Shown here: in pieces, positions 37,653 to 46,844 of the stretch | Numbering within the stretch: position 1 is the first letter of the stretch | Layout: the number at the start of each line of letters is the position of its first letter | Origin: CAWKMN01 sp963850765 | GTDB lineage: Bacteria > Chloroflexota > Anaerolineae > Aggregatilineales > Aggregatilineaceae | DNA: 64,000 nt | Assembly: GCA_963850765.1 (NCBI GenBank) | Contig: CAWKMN010000003.1 | Location: 248,001 to 312,000, forward strand | Direction: 5' to 3' | The notes under the pieces: model-generated | Told to the model about the DNA's origin: nothing | Database searches by the model: none | The model's input: only the letters and a program-made list of their open reading frames with translations | Translations under genes and position numbers: made by a program

Positions 37653-38504
37653 ATGCGGAAACAACAAGCTCAATTGCGGATTCTGCTGCCTCTTCTGGCG
37701 ATCGTGGCGGTGGTGATGGTCGCGGCGCTGGCGCTGTATTTTCCGTTTGGCCCCGACTGGCGCGATTGGTACTACCCCGCAAGCCGGGAACTTCTGTCGG
37801 GAGGAAACCCTCATGATTTGGCGAATCCGCTAAGAAATCCGGCCTGGATACTGGTTCCACTGCTTCCGCTGGCGGTACTGCCTGTCAAGATCGGCGGCGC
37901 GATCTTCCTGCTCATGAGCATCAGCGGGTTTGCCTATGCCGCGTACCGTCTGGGGGCCAGCCCGCGTGCGATGGGTTCGTTTATCGCGTCGCCGCCGGTC
38001 TTGCACTGCCTGCTGAACGGCAATGTGGACTGGATCCCCCTGGTTGGCGCGACACTTTCCCCGCAGATCGGGCTGTTCCTGGTCGTCGCCAAACCGCAGA
38101 TCGGCATGACGATCGCGCTGTTCTGGCTGATCGAGGCGTGGCGCAAGGGCGGTGTGCGCGAAGTCGTGCGGGTATTCGCTCCGGTGACAGTGGCGTTTCT
38201 GATCACGTTTGCGCTGTTCGGCTTCTGGGTGCGCAGTTGGACCGATAATCTGGGGCAGTGGTGGAATGCCAGCTTGTTCCCGTGGAGCGTGCCAGTCGGC
38301 CTTTACCTGATGGTTCGGGCGATCCGCGAGCGTGAGATCAAGTATGCACTGCCCGCGGGTCCGGCGCTCTCGCCCTATGTGCTCTTTCACTCGTGGTCCG
38401 CGGCGGCGATCGCGGTGGTGTCGAGCGATCGGTGGGCGCTGGCGGTGTGTCTGGGGTTGTGGGTGCTGATTCTGCTGCGCGCGGTGCTTCCGGATCTCTG
38501 GTGA
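37653..38504 (+). CDS. GT87-like (DUF2029) membrane protein
   Basis: 283 aa, about eight hydrophobic segments. The loop DWRDWYYPASRELLSGGNPHD resembles the acidic loop of polyprenol-phosphate-dependent mannosyltransferases (GT87/DUF2029), whose first loop carries a catalytic Asp; PQIGLFLVVAKPQIG is also family-like. Shorter than typical (about 400 aa), so it may be a reduced member or only fold-related. Third gene of the pyk-AEC operon. Confidence 0.6.
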   Translation: MRKQQAQLRILLPLLAIVAVVMVAALALYFPFGPDWRDWYYPASRELLSGGNPHDLANPLRNPAWILVPLLPLAVLPVKIGGAIFLLMSISGFAYAAYRLGASPRAMGSFIASPPVLHCLLNGNVDWIPLVGATLSPQIGLFLVVAKPQIGMTIALFWLIEAWRKGGVREVVRVFAPVTVAFLITFALFGFWVRSWTDNLGQWWNASLFPWSVPVGLYLMVRAIREREIKYALPAGPALSPYVLFHSWSAAAIAVVSSDRWALAVCLGLWVLILLRAVLPDLW

Positions 38505-38523
38505 TCGTGGGGAAGTCACACAA

Positions 38524-38552
38524 GAGGGCGACCCAGCGGGTCGCCCCTACAC
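38524..38552. repeat. Family C palindrome
   Basis: GAGGGCGACCCAGCGGGTCGCCCCTAC: one perfect hairpin between converging genes, possibly acting as a bidirectional terminator. Confidence 0.6.
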
Positions 38553-38601
38553 ACTGAAGACTGTTTTACGCTTTTTCCTCGAACTCGCTGCACGTAGCGC
38601 G

Positions 38602-39165
38602 CTATTGAAAACGATCATCCTCGATATATTCAACGGCGGTGGCCGGTTCGTCGGTTTCGTAGGCGGGCGCTGCCGTCTGAGCAGCAGCCGGCGCGGCTGG
38701 TCTGCGCCGGGCCGCGCGCTGAGGTCCGGCCGCTTGCGGAGTCGCACAGTAGGGACACAGATTCCAGGGCAGATCGAGCAGTTCCCCGCAGCGGGCACAC
38801 GGCTTTTTCAGCTTGGTGTGGCAGTAGGGGCAGACCTGCCAGCCGTCCTTGGTCGGGCGTCCGCAGCCGGGACACACCGCTTTGTCCTCGATATTTTGCA
38901 GGAGCGCCTCCTCTTCGAGCGAGCGCTCATAGGCTTCGGCCAGCGTCTCTTGTGGGCGCAGCATGACGTAGATCACGATCCCGAAGATCCCGAGCACGGC
39001 GACCAGCAGGCTGGCCGCGATCTGGGCGAGTGTATCGCGCGAGCGCTGTTTCATATCGCGCCACGTCCACAGGATCAGGCCGAGCCAGGTGGCCGAGGCA
39101 ACGGCTCCGGCCGCCGTGATGGTCAACAGGAGAATGCTGTTTATGGTATCGCGGTCCAGCGTCAT
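38602..39165 (-). CDS. Membrane-anchored double zinc-ribbon protein
   Basis: 187 aa. Two hydrophobic segments (residues about 10-35 and 45-68) are followed by two zinc ribbons: CPGCGRPTKDGWQVCPYC and CARCGELLDLPWNLCPYC (about 98-140). An Ala/Pro/Arg-rich, low-complexity C-terminus ends EYIEDDRFQ. Function unknown; such proteins often sit next to membrane assembly factors. Nothing in the context decides. Confidence 0.75.
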   Translation of the reverse strand: MTLDRDTINSILLLTITAAGAVASATWLGLILWTWRDMKQRSRDTLAQIAASLLVAVLGIFGIVIYVMLRPQETLAEAYERSLEEEALLQNIEDKAVCPGCGRPTKDGWQVCPYCHTKLKKPCARCGELLDLPWNLCPYCATPQAAGPQRAARRRPAAPAAAQTAAPAYETDEPATAVEYIEDDRFQ

Positions 39166-39188
39166 GGCGTTTGTCTCTCAGAAAACAG

Positions 39189-39242
39189 TGAACGGTTATT
39201 AGTTAGTGTTAGTTTCTAGTTGTTGGTTCTTGGTTCTTAATG
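39189..39242. repeat. Phrase-like TTAGTT/TTGGTTC repeat
   Basis: Words TTATTAGTTAGTGTTAGTTTCTAG then TTGGTTCTTGGTTCTTA between two minus-strand genes. The same vocabulary, with an inverted partner, occurs at 54570-54830. Confidence 0.6.
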
Positions 39243-39279
39243 ATCTCGTTTCCCTATCGTACGCGAATCGGCACAGCGG

Positions 39280-40576
39280 CTAGGGCACTCCGGCCAGGGT
39301 GCTGTCGTCGCGGGTGGCGATCAGCGCCACCTCACTCAGCATCACGTCGTACTGGTGGCCGCCCGCCCGGAACTCGATGAACTCAATCGAAGCGGGGCGC
39401 AGGTCCTCCGGCCAATCCGTGAACAGGTTGCCCAACTCATAGGTATACCACGCGTCTTTGTTGATCTGCTCGTGCTCTTCCAGACACTCGCCGCAGGCCG
39501 TTCGCCCTTCGTTGGGCCGGTATTCGGCATAAAAACCGTGATACCAACTGCGGCGGTTGCCGTTTTTGTCTTCATACGAAATGTGCAGCATGACCGGGCA
39601 TTCCGTCCCGATGACGCCGCATGCGCTCAGGCTCTGATGATGAACCTGCATGGTCAGGCGCAGGCGCAGGCCGTCATACTGGCTGACGTCAAGCTGACCA
39701 TCTGGTCCGCTGAGATACTGGTTGCACAGGGTCGTACCGGGTCCGGGCTGCGGCTGCATGCGTTCGATATGCACCGCCCCGCGTCCATCGACGCGCGTGA
39801 AGTACCAGCGGCCGGGCGGTCCGCTCTGGTTGTCGGGCGAATATTCGTGGGTGCAGTTCCACTCGACCGGCCAATCCTGCGACTGGTCAAAATTCCAGTT
39901 AGGCAGCAGGTCCACCGGGCCCGGCCGGGTCTGGATGGCGTTCTCCCCCAGGCGGATGGTGCCCTCGGTGGACATGGATAGATGCTGCGTCGGGCCGGCG
40001 CGGCTGATCAGCGTGGCCGTGCCCAGGCGCGCATTGAGGGTCATATACTCGGTGGTCGTATCGATGAGATAATGGCCGCTGGTTTCGATGTGCGCGGTGC
40101 CGAGCGGCCCGGAGATCTCCAGCCGAAGCTCGCGTTGGAGATCATCACCAACCCACACTTCAAAGCGCCCGCTGGCCCCCGTCACCCGGATCACGTAGAT
40201 GTTATCGCTCATGCTGAAGCGCGGCCGGTTGGCGGTGCTGAGCGTGGCGACGCTGTTTTTGCGCAGCATGATCGTCGCCAGGATGTCGCCGGAATACGGG
40301 TCGGAAAACGCCATGTAACCCTGTGACGTGTTATCGGTACTCAAACGGTTGTCACGTCCCACCGTGGCGTTGGTCCGGATCGCTTTTTCGTCCAGAGTCG
40401 GGCTCGGCCAGCCCTACAGTGCCCCTGCCCACATTGATCGTGACCTTCAGCTCCGTGGGCAACTCAAACACCAGCCAGCGCGCGAAGACGAATACGCTGA
40501 CGCACAGCAGGCAGAAGATGACCAGCGCACTCAGCATCGTGATCCAGGCGAGACGTTGTGGATTGGACGTCAGCAT
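39280..40576 (-). CDS. FecR-like membrane-anchored protein (one frameshift)
   Basis: About 430 aa once joined. An N-terminal hydrophobic segment (AWITMLSALVIFCLLCVSV) is in one frame from ATG 40576; near 40392 an extra G breaks the frame, and without it the sequence continues SDEKAIRTNATVGRDNRLS into the second frame. The mid-part (SGRFEVWVGDDLQRELRL, LGTAHIETSGHYLID, YMTLNARLGTATLISRAG) is a series of beta-strands like FecR/adhesin domains; the C-terminal third has a jelly-roll-like look with CGVIGTECPV and CGECLEEH. Acylphosphatase ends just upstream on the same strand (its stop lies 3 bases above this start). Confidence 0.65.
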
Positions 40577-40578
40577 AA

Positions 40579-40872
40579 TCAATACCGGATATGAAAGCCG
40601 TGGAATTCGCCGGTGGGCTCGCCGTAGGTAACATCGACGCGTTCCACCATCGCGGCCATCGGCCCCTGGTGCAGATAGATCTCAAACCGCTCCAGGGCAT
40701 GGCGCGGCCCTTCGGCCACCGTCTCGACGCTGCCATCCCACACGTTACGCACCCAGCCGGTCAGCTTCAGGCGGATGGCCTCGCGCTGCGCGTTCGCCCG
40801 AAAGCCAACGCCATGCACGTCGCCGTGTACGACAGCGTGCAGCCGGGTCGGCCGGGTGAGATCATCGGGCAT
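40579..40872 (-). CDS. Acylphosphatase
   Basis: 97 aa from ATG 40872 (MPDDLTRPTRLHAVVHG). Hydrolyses carboxyl-phosphate bonds of acyl phosphates. The signature GDVHGVGFRANAQREA with the catalytic Arg, followed by GWVRNVWDGSVETVAEG with the catalytic Asn, is complete. It ends 3 bases before the FecR-like gene; the spacing suggests coupled translation. Confidence 0.9.
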   Translation of the reverse strand: MPDDLTRPTRLHAVVHGDVHGVGFRANAQREAIRLKLTGWVRNVWDGSVETVAEGPRHALERFEIYLHQGPMAAMVERVDVTYGEPTGEFHGFHIRY

Positions 40873-40992
40873 GGCGCGCTCCTTCACAAGCAAGCTGTCA
40901 GCAATCAGCGGTCAGCAAAGCTCTGACCCGGTGCCATTATAACAAGCGTTCGGCGGTGCGGCGAACCGAGGGGGTTGATCCGTGGTTTTGTG

Positions 40993-41011
40993 CATCACTT
41001 GCCGGGTGATG
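40993..41011. promoter_or_regulatory. Inverted repeat enclosing the -35 box of the toxin-antitoxin promoter
   Basis: CATCAC and GTGATG are 6-bp inverted arms around TTGCCGG. The -35 TTGCCG (40999) sits in the loop and TACAGT (41023) follows 18 bases later. This layout fits an operator for autorepression by the DUF433 antitoxin. Confidence 0.5.
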
Positions 41012-41054
41012 TCAAACGATGCTACAGTACAACAAACAGCAAAGGAAAGCGGCG

Positions 41055-41285
41055 ATGAGATTTACTCGTATAACCATTGATCCGGCTCAAATGGATGGAT
41101 TGCCTTGTCTTCGAGGGCTGCGCATTCCCGTTGCAACGGTGGTTGATATGGTTGCGGCGGGTATGAGCGAGGATGAGATTTTACGGGATTTTCCAGACCT
41201 GGAACGTGAAGACATTCGGGAAGCCTTGCGGTTTGCTGCTGCAGCCGTTCGCGAACGTCAACTCCCTCAGATTGCTGTGGCATGA
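41055..41285 (+). CDS. DUF433 antitoxin-like protein
   Basis: 76 aa. A short winged-helix protein of the DUF433 family (VapB45-type antitoxin): RITIDPAQMDGLPCLRGLRI, VVDMVAAGMSEDEILRDFPDL and EDIREALRFAAA. It would bind DNA at its own promoter and neutralise the toxin. Its last codons overlap the toxin start by four bases (ATGA), as usual in toxin-antitoxin operons. Lower GC than the neighbouring genes. Confidence 0.85.
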   Translation: MRFTRITIDPAQMDGLPCLRGLRIPVATVVDMVAAGMSEDEILRDFPDLEREDIREALRFAAAAVRERQLPQIAVA

Positions 41286-41659
41286 GATTCCTGGTTGACA
41301 ATCCACTATCCCCGCGAGTTGCGGAAGGTCTGCGTCAGGCAGGTTATGATGCTGTGCATGTCAGGGATTATAGCCTGCAAGCAGCCAAGGATGAGGTTGT
41401 TTTTGATCGGGCTGCGGCTGAAGACCGAATACTTCTTTCAGCGGACACTGACTTTGGCCGTATCCTTGTTTTGCGGCAATCTGTCAAGCCTTCGGTGATT
41501 ATCTTCCGTTGGCCGACACTGCGGCAAGCCGATACCCAAACCATAGTTCTGTTAGCCAACTTGGAACCTATTTCCGAGGATCTGGAACAAGGAAGTGTTG
41601 TAGTCATTGAAGCAGACCGTGTCCGTGTTCGCTCCCTGCCGATCGGGGCAGACAAATAG
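41282..41659 (+). CDS. DUF5615 PIN-like toxin
   Basis: 125 aa. A PIN-like nuclease of the DUF5615 family: MRFLVDNPLSPRVAEGLRQAGYDAVHVRD contains the first acidic residue and ILLSADTDFGRILVLR the second. Usual partner of DUF433. The full operon (promoter with inverted repeat, antitoxin, toxin) is under 700 bases, and its codon and base composition look transferred. Both reading frames are intact, so the module may be functional. Confidence 0.85.
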   Translation: MRFLVDNPLSPRVAEGLRQAGYDAVHVRDYSLQAAKDEVVFDRAAAEDRILLSADTDFGRILVLRQSVKPSVIIFRWPTLRQADTQTIVLLANLEPISEDLEQGSVVVIEADRVRVRSLPIGADK

Positions 41660-41745
41660 GTAGTTCCTTGTGGGTGAATAGCGGCAAGCACGGCAGCATG
41701 ACGGGATCGCCTCTCACCTGCTGCCATGCCTGTGCTTGGCTGTCG

Positions 41746-42363
41746 TTAGTTCTTCCGGGGATCGGGCGGGCTGTTGAGGATCTCTTCCGTCCGGCGGCGC
41801 ATCGCCTGCGCGTCGTCGTCGTGGGGATTCACTTCGAGGGCGCGCGTGAACAAATCAAACGCCGCCTGCCAGTCGCGCCGGTCGATATAGATCAGCCCCA
41901 TATTGTAATGCACATTCGGATACGCCGCGTCGATTTCGATCACGCGCTGATAGGCCGCCAGGGCGTTCTCCTGCCGGGCATGTGTGGACGTGACCAGAAT
42001 GCCCAGGTAGGCCGCGGCCAAATTCGTCCAGACGTTCGGATTGTCGGGCGCGAGCTCGGCGGCGCGTTCGAGCACCGGCACCGCGCGCTGATGCTTCCCG
42101 GCCAGGATATACGCCCCGCCCAGGTTCATGAGCACATGCACATCGTTGGGATGCAGGTTAAAACAGCGCTCCAGCAGCGGGATCGCGCCTTTGGCGTTCC
42201 CGGCGGAGAGCAGCATCGAAGCCTGCCGCATCTGCCGGCGGAACTGCTCTTCGGCCATCTGCTGCAGATGCGCCTTCAGGCGTGCTTCATCGTCATGCGA
42301 ATCAGAGGCATCGAAGTGGTCATCATTGGCGTTAGGCACCAAAATCGTGTTCTCCGTACCCAC
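41746..42363 (-). CDS. TPR protein
   Basis: 205 aa with GTG start at 42363. Helices 1-2 are preceded by an acidic/His-rich head (DHFDASDSHDDEARLK), then about four TPRs: SMLLSAGNAKGAIPLLERCF, VLMNLGGAYILAGKHQRAVP, VWTNLAAAYLGI and VHYNMGLIYIDRRDWQAAFD. Protein-protein interaction module of unknown partner. It follows the HEAT-repeat gene by 21 bases on the same strand. Confidence 0.8.
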   Translation of the reverse strand: MGTENTILVPNANDDHFDASDSHDDEARLKAHLQQMAEEQFRRQMRQASMLLSAGNAKGAIPLLERCFNLHPNDVHVLMNLGGAYILAGKHQRAVPVLERAAELAPDNPNVWTNLAAAYLGILVTSTHARQENALAAYQRVIEIDAAYPNVHYNMGLIYIDRRDWQAAFDLFTRALEVNPHDDDAQAMRRRTEEILNSPPDPRKN

Positions 42364-42384
42364 TAGCCGGGGTGAACCTCGCCG

Positions 42385-43518
42385 CTAGTAGTCAGCGTCG
42401 TCATAACCCCAGTTCTCGTCGTCGTTGTCGTCAGGATCGTCTTCGTCGTCACCCAGTTCTTCAAGCTCGTCTAGATCGTCATCGTCGAGATCGTCGAGTT
42501 CGTCGTCCAGGCTGAGCAGATCCTCATCCTCGTCTTCGCCGTCGCCATCGTAGCGGCTGAAATCGAACAGCGGGAGCAGATCCGCACCGGACAGGGCCGA
42601 AACCGACTGCGCCTCGGCCACGGCGTCGGCCAGTACCTCGTCGCCGGCTGAGTCGGCCTGCGCGGCCAACTGATCCAGCACGCGGTTCGCTTGTTTCCCG
42701 CCGATCTCACCCAGGGCCCAGATCGCCATTTCCTGGATCTCGCGGTCGTCGTCGTAAGCGAGTTCGGCCAACCGCGCGAGCGCGGGCCGCAGTTCCAGTT
42801 CACCGGCGGCGCGCGCCGCTTCATAGCGCATTTCCGCGTCGTCGCTCGATAGTTCCGCGATGATCTGCGGAGTCCACACGTCGTCGCACGAGCGGCCCAT
42901 CGCAAAGACGGCGCTCACGCGCATCGGCATTTCCCGGCGACTGGTACGCCTGATGGATCAGGTCGCTCGACGCCTTCGCGCCCGCAGTTACCCAGTGCTT
43001 CCAACGCGCGGCGGCGCACATCCAGGTGTTCGCTGCGGTCGTTGTGCAGCGCCAGGACGAGATTTTGCAGGTCGGTGTTGAAGGCGTCCGGCAGCTTGCC
43101 CAGTTCGCCGCGCAGCACAAACGGCCCCAAGGCTTTCGCGGCGCTCGCGCGCACAGCCGCGTGGGGATCGTCCTTAGCGAGCCGCATCAGGCGGCGCACG
43201 GTGGACAGCGGGCTGTCTTCGAGGATACCTTCCACCGCGGCTATGCGGACCTCGTGATCCGGGTCGTTGAGCGCGGGCTCAACAATGGCGCTGAAGTCCA
43301 TCTCGAAGTTGGTTTCGGCGGTTTCGACCAGCCGCGCGACCAGATCGCGGCGGCGCTTGTCGGGCAGATCCGGCCAGACGGCGCGGAAGTGGTCCAGTTG
43401 TTCGCCGGTCAGATCCGACAGCGTGTAGATCGTTTCGGCGGTAAACGCAGCATCCGCATCACGCAGCAGCGCTATCGCTCGGTCGAAATCGGAGTTTGGC
43501 TTGTTCGGCAGTCAGCAT
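42385..43518 (-). CDS. HEAT-repeat protein with acidic tail (about three frameshifts)
   Basis: About 375 aa when joined. The start is ATG 43518 with GAGGG just upstream; the first short frame breaks near 43490 (SDFDRAIALLRDAD follows in another frame). HEAT/armadillo-like repeats then run through EVRIAAVEGILEDSP, VRASAAKALGPFV and VRRRALEALG; indels near 42972 and 42932 (expected VSDLIHQAYQSPGKMPMRV) lead to MRYEAARAAGELE and MAIWALGEIGG repeats. The last 55 residues are almost all Asp/Glu. Each piece reads on cleanly, so I treat it as one gene. Confidence 0.7.
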
Positions 43519-43548
43519 AGTTCCCTCTGAAAGCTCAATTCTGAGGTG

Positions 43549-44952
43549 CTACCTCAGACTTTGGATGTCGATCGGGTTGACGATGTCATTGATCACGGTC
43601 AGCAGGATTATGCCGAGCAGCAGCATCACGCCAATCAGGTGAATCAGCCCCTCACGCTCCGGTTCCATCGGCTTGCCACGGATCAGCTCGATCACGACAA
43701 ACAGGATGCGCCCGCCATCCAGGCCAGGGATCGGAAGCAGGTTGGTGATCGCCAGCGCCACGCTGATCAGCGCCGCGAACAGCACAATCGGGTACATCTC
43801 ACGCTCGTCGAGCGTCTGCTCGAAGACGGGCGCGCCCAACTGCCCGATTCCCACCGGACTGACCGGGCGGGCGGCTTCCGGCGCGATATCGCCGTTGAGC
43901 AGATCGCTCACGAATTCGCCCATCAGAATGTGCAGATCGACAAATTCCTGGACACCCTTCTGGATAGCTTCGCCCGGCGGCAGCGATCGGGTAACCGTCT
44001 CTTCGTTGAGATTGAGCGCAGTCAGACCAACGATGGCCGGCTCGACGGGTGTGATCCCGATGCCGATGCGCACCGTGCCTTCGCTGTCAGGCTGCGGCGT
44101 GACAGGGATCTCGATCCGCTCGTTGCCGCGCAGCACCGTGATCAGAATTTCCTCGCCGTCGTGGTTCTGGGTGTAATCCTGAAGCTGCTCGATGCTGGTG
44201 ATCTCGATGCCGTCCACCGCGACGATCAGATCCTCGGGCAGGAAACCGGCGTCAAGGGCGGGCATATCCTCTTCAACCGACTCCACATACACCCGCTCGA
44301 TGTTCTCCGCCGCGCCGCTGACTACCAGCGACCGGTCGAACTGCTCGCCATCGCGTTCGACGCGCAGCGTAACGGCTTCGTTCACATGGCTTTCGAGCTG
44401 GTTGTTAAACTCGTCGGCGGATTCGATCGCCTCACCGTTAAACGACACGATACGATCCCCAGCTTGCAGTCCGGCCTGTTCAGCGGCGGAACCAGCCTCA
44501 ACGTCATAGATCGTCACGTCGGCGCGGGCGAAGGGCTGCCCGACCAGCGCCACGGCGATAAACAGCACGAGCGCGGTGATGAAATTGATGCCCGGTCCGG
44601 CCGCCATGAAGAAGATCCGCTGCCAGGGCGTCGCCTCGAATACACTCTTGGGATTTTTGACCCCGCGCTCCACGATCTCGGTGCGGTCCGCCGACATCTC
44701 TTCGGCGGTCTTGGGCTTGACAAAATCCTCGCCGTAGGGGCGCACAAAACCGCCGATGGGCAGCCAGTTGAGCGTATAAATCGTGTCGCCCTTGCGAAAC
44801 AGGGTGGCAGCGCGCGGCGGAAAACCGATGCCGAATTCCAGTACGGTGATCCCCGCGAGCTTGGCGGCGATGAAGTGCCCGAATTCGTGAATGATCACCA
44901 GTGGCACCAGGACCAGGACGAACGATGCCAGTCCCAACAAGAAGCTGTCCAT
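43549..44952 (-). CDS. rseP: RseP-type intramembrane site-2 protease (M50B)
   Basis: 467 aa. Zinc motif HEFGH (residue about 22) in the first helix and NLLPIPGLDGGRILF (third zinc ligand) near 410 are intact, with two PDZ domains between (about 130-215 and 215-310: EAGSAAEQAGLQAGDRI; VEEDMPALDAGFLPEDLI). It cleaves anti-sigma factors or signal-peptide remnants in the membrane. No dxr or cdsA neighbour is seen. TATAAT with TTGCTG lies upstream at 45055-45083. Confidence 0.92.
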   Translation of the reverse strand: MDSFLLGLASFVLVLVPLVIIHEFGHFIAAKLAGITVLEFGIGFPPRAATLFRKGDTIYTLNWLPIGGFVRPYGEDFVKPKTAEEMSADRTEIVERGVKNPKSVFEATPWQRIFFMAAGPGINFITALVLFIAVALVGQPFARADVTIYDVEAGSAAEQAGLQAGDRIVSFNGEAIESADEFNNQLESHVNEAVTLRVERDGEQFDRSLVVSGAAENIERVYVESVEEDMPALDAGFLPEDLIVAVDGIEITSIEQLQDYTQNHDGEEILITVLRGNERIEIPVTPQPDSEGTVRIGIGITPVEPAIVGLTALNLNEETVTRSLPPGEAIQKGVQEFVDLHILMGEFVSDLLNGDIAPEAARPVSPVGIGQLGAPVFEQTLDEREMYPIVLFAALISVALAITNLLPIPGLDGGRILFVVIELIRGKPMEPEREGLIHLIGVMLLLGIILLTVINDIVNPIDIQSLR

Positions 44953-45054
44953 GAACGTGTTCCTTTTTATCTTGCAAACAAAAGGGCGCCGAGCAAGGAC
45001 GCCCCCGAATGATCGCTCCGACGCGGTCGTGTTCCGCGATAGCCTTGTGCCTAA

Positions 45055-45083
45055 ATTATAGCCGTCGGTTAGGGGGACAGCAA
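45055..45083 (-). promoter_or_regulatory. Predicted promoter of rseP
   Basis: Minus-strand TTGCTG, 17 bases, TATAAT, about 100 bases upstream of the start. The region between (44953-45054) shows no further signal. Confidence 0.5.
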
Positions 45084-45164
45084 GGCTCGATGGGGCTGCG
45101 GAGGAATACTTAACACAATTCTAATAAGTAGTAAGTCGTGAGTTTTGAGCGCGTGTTTGTAAAT

Positions 45165-45270
45165 TCCTTTTACCCCTCCCTAAATCCCTCCCCGCACGCG
45201 GAGAGGGACTTAGACTCCCCTTTCTCCGCGTGCGGGGAAAGGGGCGGGGGGATAGGGGTAAATCATTTAA
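45165..45270. repeat. Repeat family A (copy 4) flanked by inverted phrase-like arms
   Basis: Family A block TTACCCCTCCCTAAATCCC ... GGGGGATAGGGGTAAA. It is embedded between GTCGTGAGTTTTGAG (45136) and GACTCACGAC (45287), i.e. a family A element nested in the arms of the 20768-type repeat. The whole gap 44953-45289 holds only these and the rseP promoter. Confidence 0.75.
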
Positions 45271-45289
45271 CAAACAGTCTAGTTGTGAC

Positions 45290-45868
45290 TCACGACTGCC
45301 GGCGCGACTTGCGGGGCGGCTTGTTGAAGCCGAACACGTTGATCCGCTTGTGAAGATGCCCGGCCAGCGCCAGCGTATGCGCCACAAAATCGATGGCGTC
45401 GGCGCGGTCGTGGGTCGGGATACGGATGGCGATGGTGTCGCCGCTGAGAGGGACGATCAGCAGGAAAAACGAATAGCCGGTGGTGCTGCGGACGTCGCCG
45501 GGCACATCACGGTAGGGGTCGGCAGGCTTAAAGCCGGGCTGCATCCAAATCCCCACGCCGCCGATCTGCGGCCAGACCAGGCGATAGACCCGGCCGGGAC
45601 GGTGTTCTTCGACGCCCTCCCCGCTGACGGCGTAGAAGTGGCCGTTCGGGGCCAGCCACGCGATCTGAATGGCGGGTGTGATCGCGCCGGCGATCTCCTT
45701 GCTGCGCATGACGACCTGCTGAAGCGTCATCTGGCACTGTTCGTAGGCGAGGGCGGAATTGCCGACCAGCACTTCGGGGTGCTGGCGCACGTAGTCGAGG
45801 GCGCGCGTCAGGACGAAGACGAGCACAAACAGCAGAACCGAGGCGGTGAACAGCGCGATCGCCAGCAT
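45290..45868 (-). CDS. Membrane-anchored protein of unknown function
   Basis: 192 aa. One N-terminal membrane helix (FTASVLLFVLVFVLTRALDY) precedes a soluble domain with beta-strand character (IQIAWLAPNGHFYAVSGE, SFFLLIVPLSGDTIAIRI). The C-terminus is basic (NKPPRKSRRQS). It starts 6 bases after the mvk stop, as the third gene of a UbiA-mvk operon. No family recognised. Confidence 0.55.
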   Translation of the reverse strand: MLAIALFTASVLLFVLVFVLTRALDYVRQHPEVLVGNSALAYEQCQMTLQQVVMRSKEIAGAITPAIQIAWLAPNGHFYAVSGEGVEEHRPGRVYRLVWPQIGGVGIWMQPGFKPADPYRDVPGDVRSTTGYSFFLLIVPLSGDTIAIRIPTHDRADAIDFVAHTLALAGHLHKRINVFGFNKPPRKSRRQS

Positions 45869-45874
45869 GGCGGC

Positions 45875-46838
45875 TCACCCTACCGTGGTCTGGATGACGT
45901 TCACGGCTCCCGCAGCGCGCAGTGCGTCCGCGACGGAATCGGCCCGCTCAGCCGAGACCAGCGCAATCAGGTTGCCGCCGCGCCCTCCACCAGAGAGTTT
46001 GGCTCCCCACGCGCCGGCTGCTCGCGCGGCCTGACACAGCCGCTCCAGCGATTCCGAAGAGACGGTGAGATCGCGCAGCAGGGCGTGATTCTCGTCCATC
46101 AGCGGGCCGAGCGATTCCACCGCGCCTGATTCGATGCCTCGCCGGGCGGCGCGAACTATGTCACCGATCCGGGTGAAGATCGCCCCGATACGGTCCGGCG
46201 CGGCTTCATAGAGGCGGCGCACATCACCCACGGCGAGGCGGGTGGGACTGGCCTGCCCGGTATCTGCCACGAGCAGGGTGAACGGCCGCGCGATGGGAAA
46301 GGTCTCGATGAGCACCTCGGTGGGGCTGATCCGCTGGAAATACACCGGCTTTTCGTACACGATGACCGTGTTATCGATCCCGCTGGGCGTGCCGTGATGC
46401 CGCTTCTCGACCTCGTACACGAGCGCGTTCAATGTCTCCGGGTCAAAAGGGCGCTCTGCCAGCTGCCCCACCGCTCGGATCAGGGCGGCGGCCAGTGCAG
46501 CGCCGCTGCCCAGACCGCTGGCGATCGGAATGGTGGACTGTACCCTGAGAGCGGCATTGATCGCGTGCAGATCCAGCGCTTTGAGTGCCAGCTCAACGGG
46601 GTAGACCAGCGCGTTATAGGTGGTTTCGCGGACGGAGCCGCTGCTGTCAGGTGCATCGAAGTTCACCTGCACCAGATTCGCCCACATCGGGAGCTCCGAC
46701 TGTCAAACCAGTGCTGTCTGCCTCAGCGGTGACTGTGACCTGCACGGCAGACAGCGGCACGGCGATGGCGGGCTGGCCGTAAACAACGGCGTGTTCGCCA
46801 AACAGGATGATTTTGCCGGGAGCCGACGCCGTGATCAT
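45875..46838 (-). CDS. Mevalonate kinase (one frameshift)
   Basis: About 320 aa once joined. GHMP kinase: SAPGKIILFGEHAVVYGQPA at the start, IPIASGLGSGAALAAAL (phosphate-binding) and KLSGGGRGGNLIAL near the end. An indel near 46690 separates VGAPDV from WANLVQVNFDA; corrected it runs through. It would phosphorylate mevalonate for isoprenoid synthesis, and the upstream gene is a UbiA prenyltransferase. The other mevalonate genes are not in the window, so an alternative GHMP substrate is possible. Confidence 0.8.
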
Positions 46839-46844
46839 GCCAGG

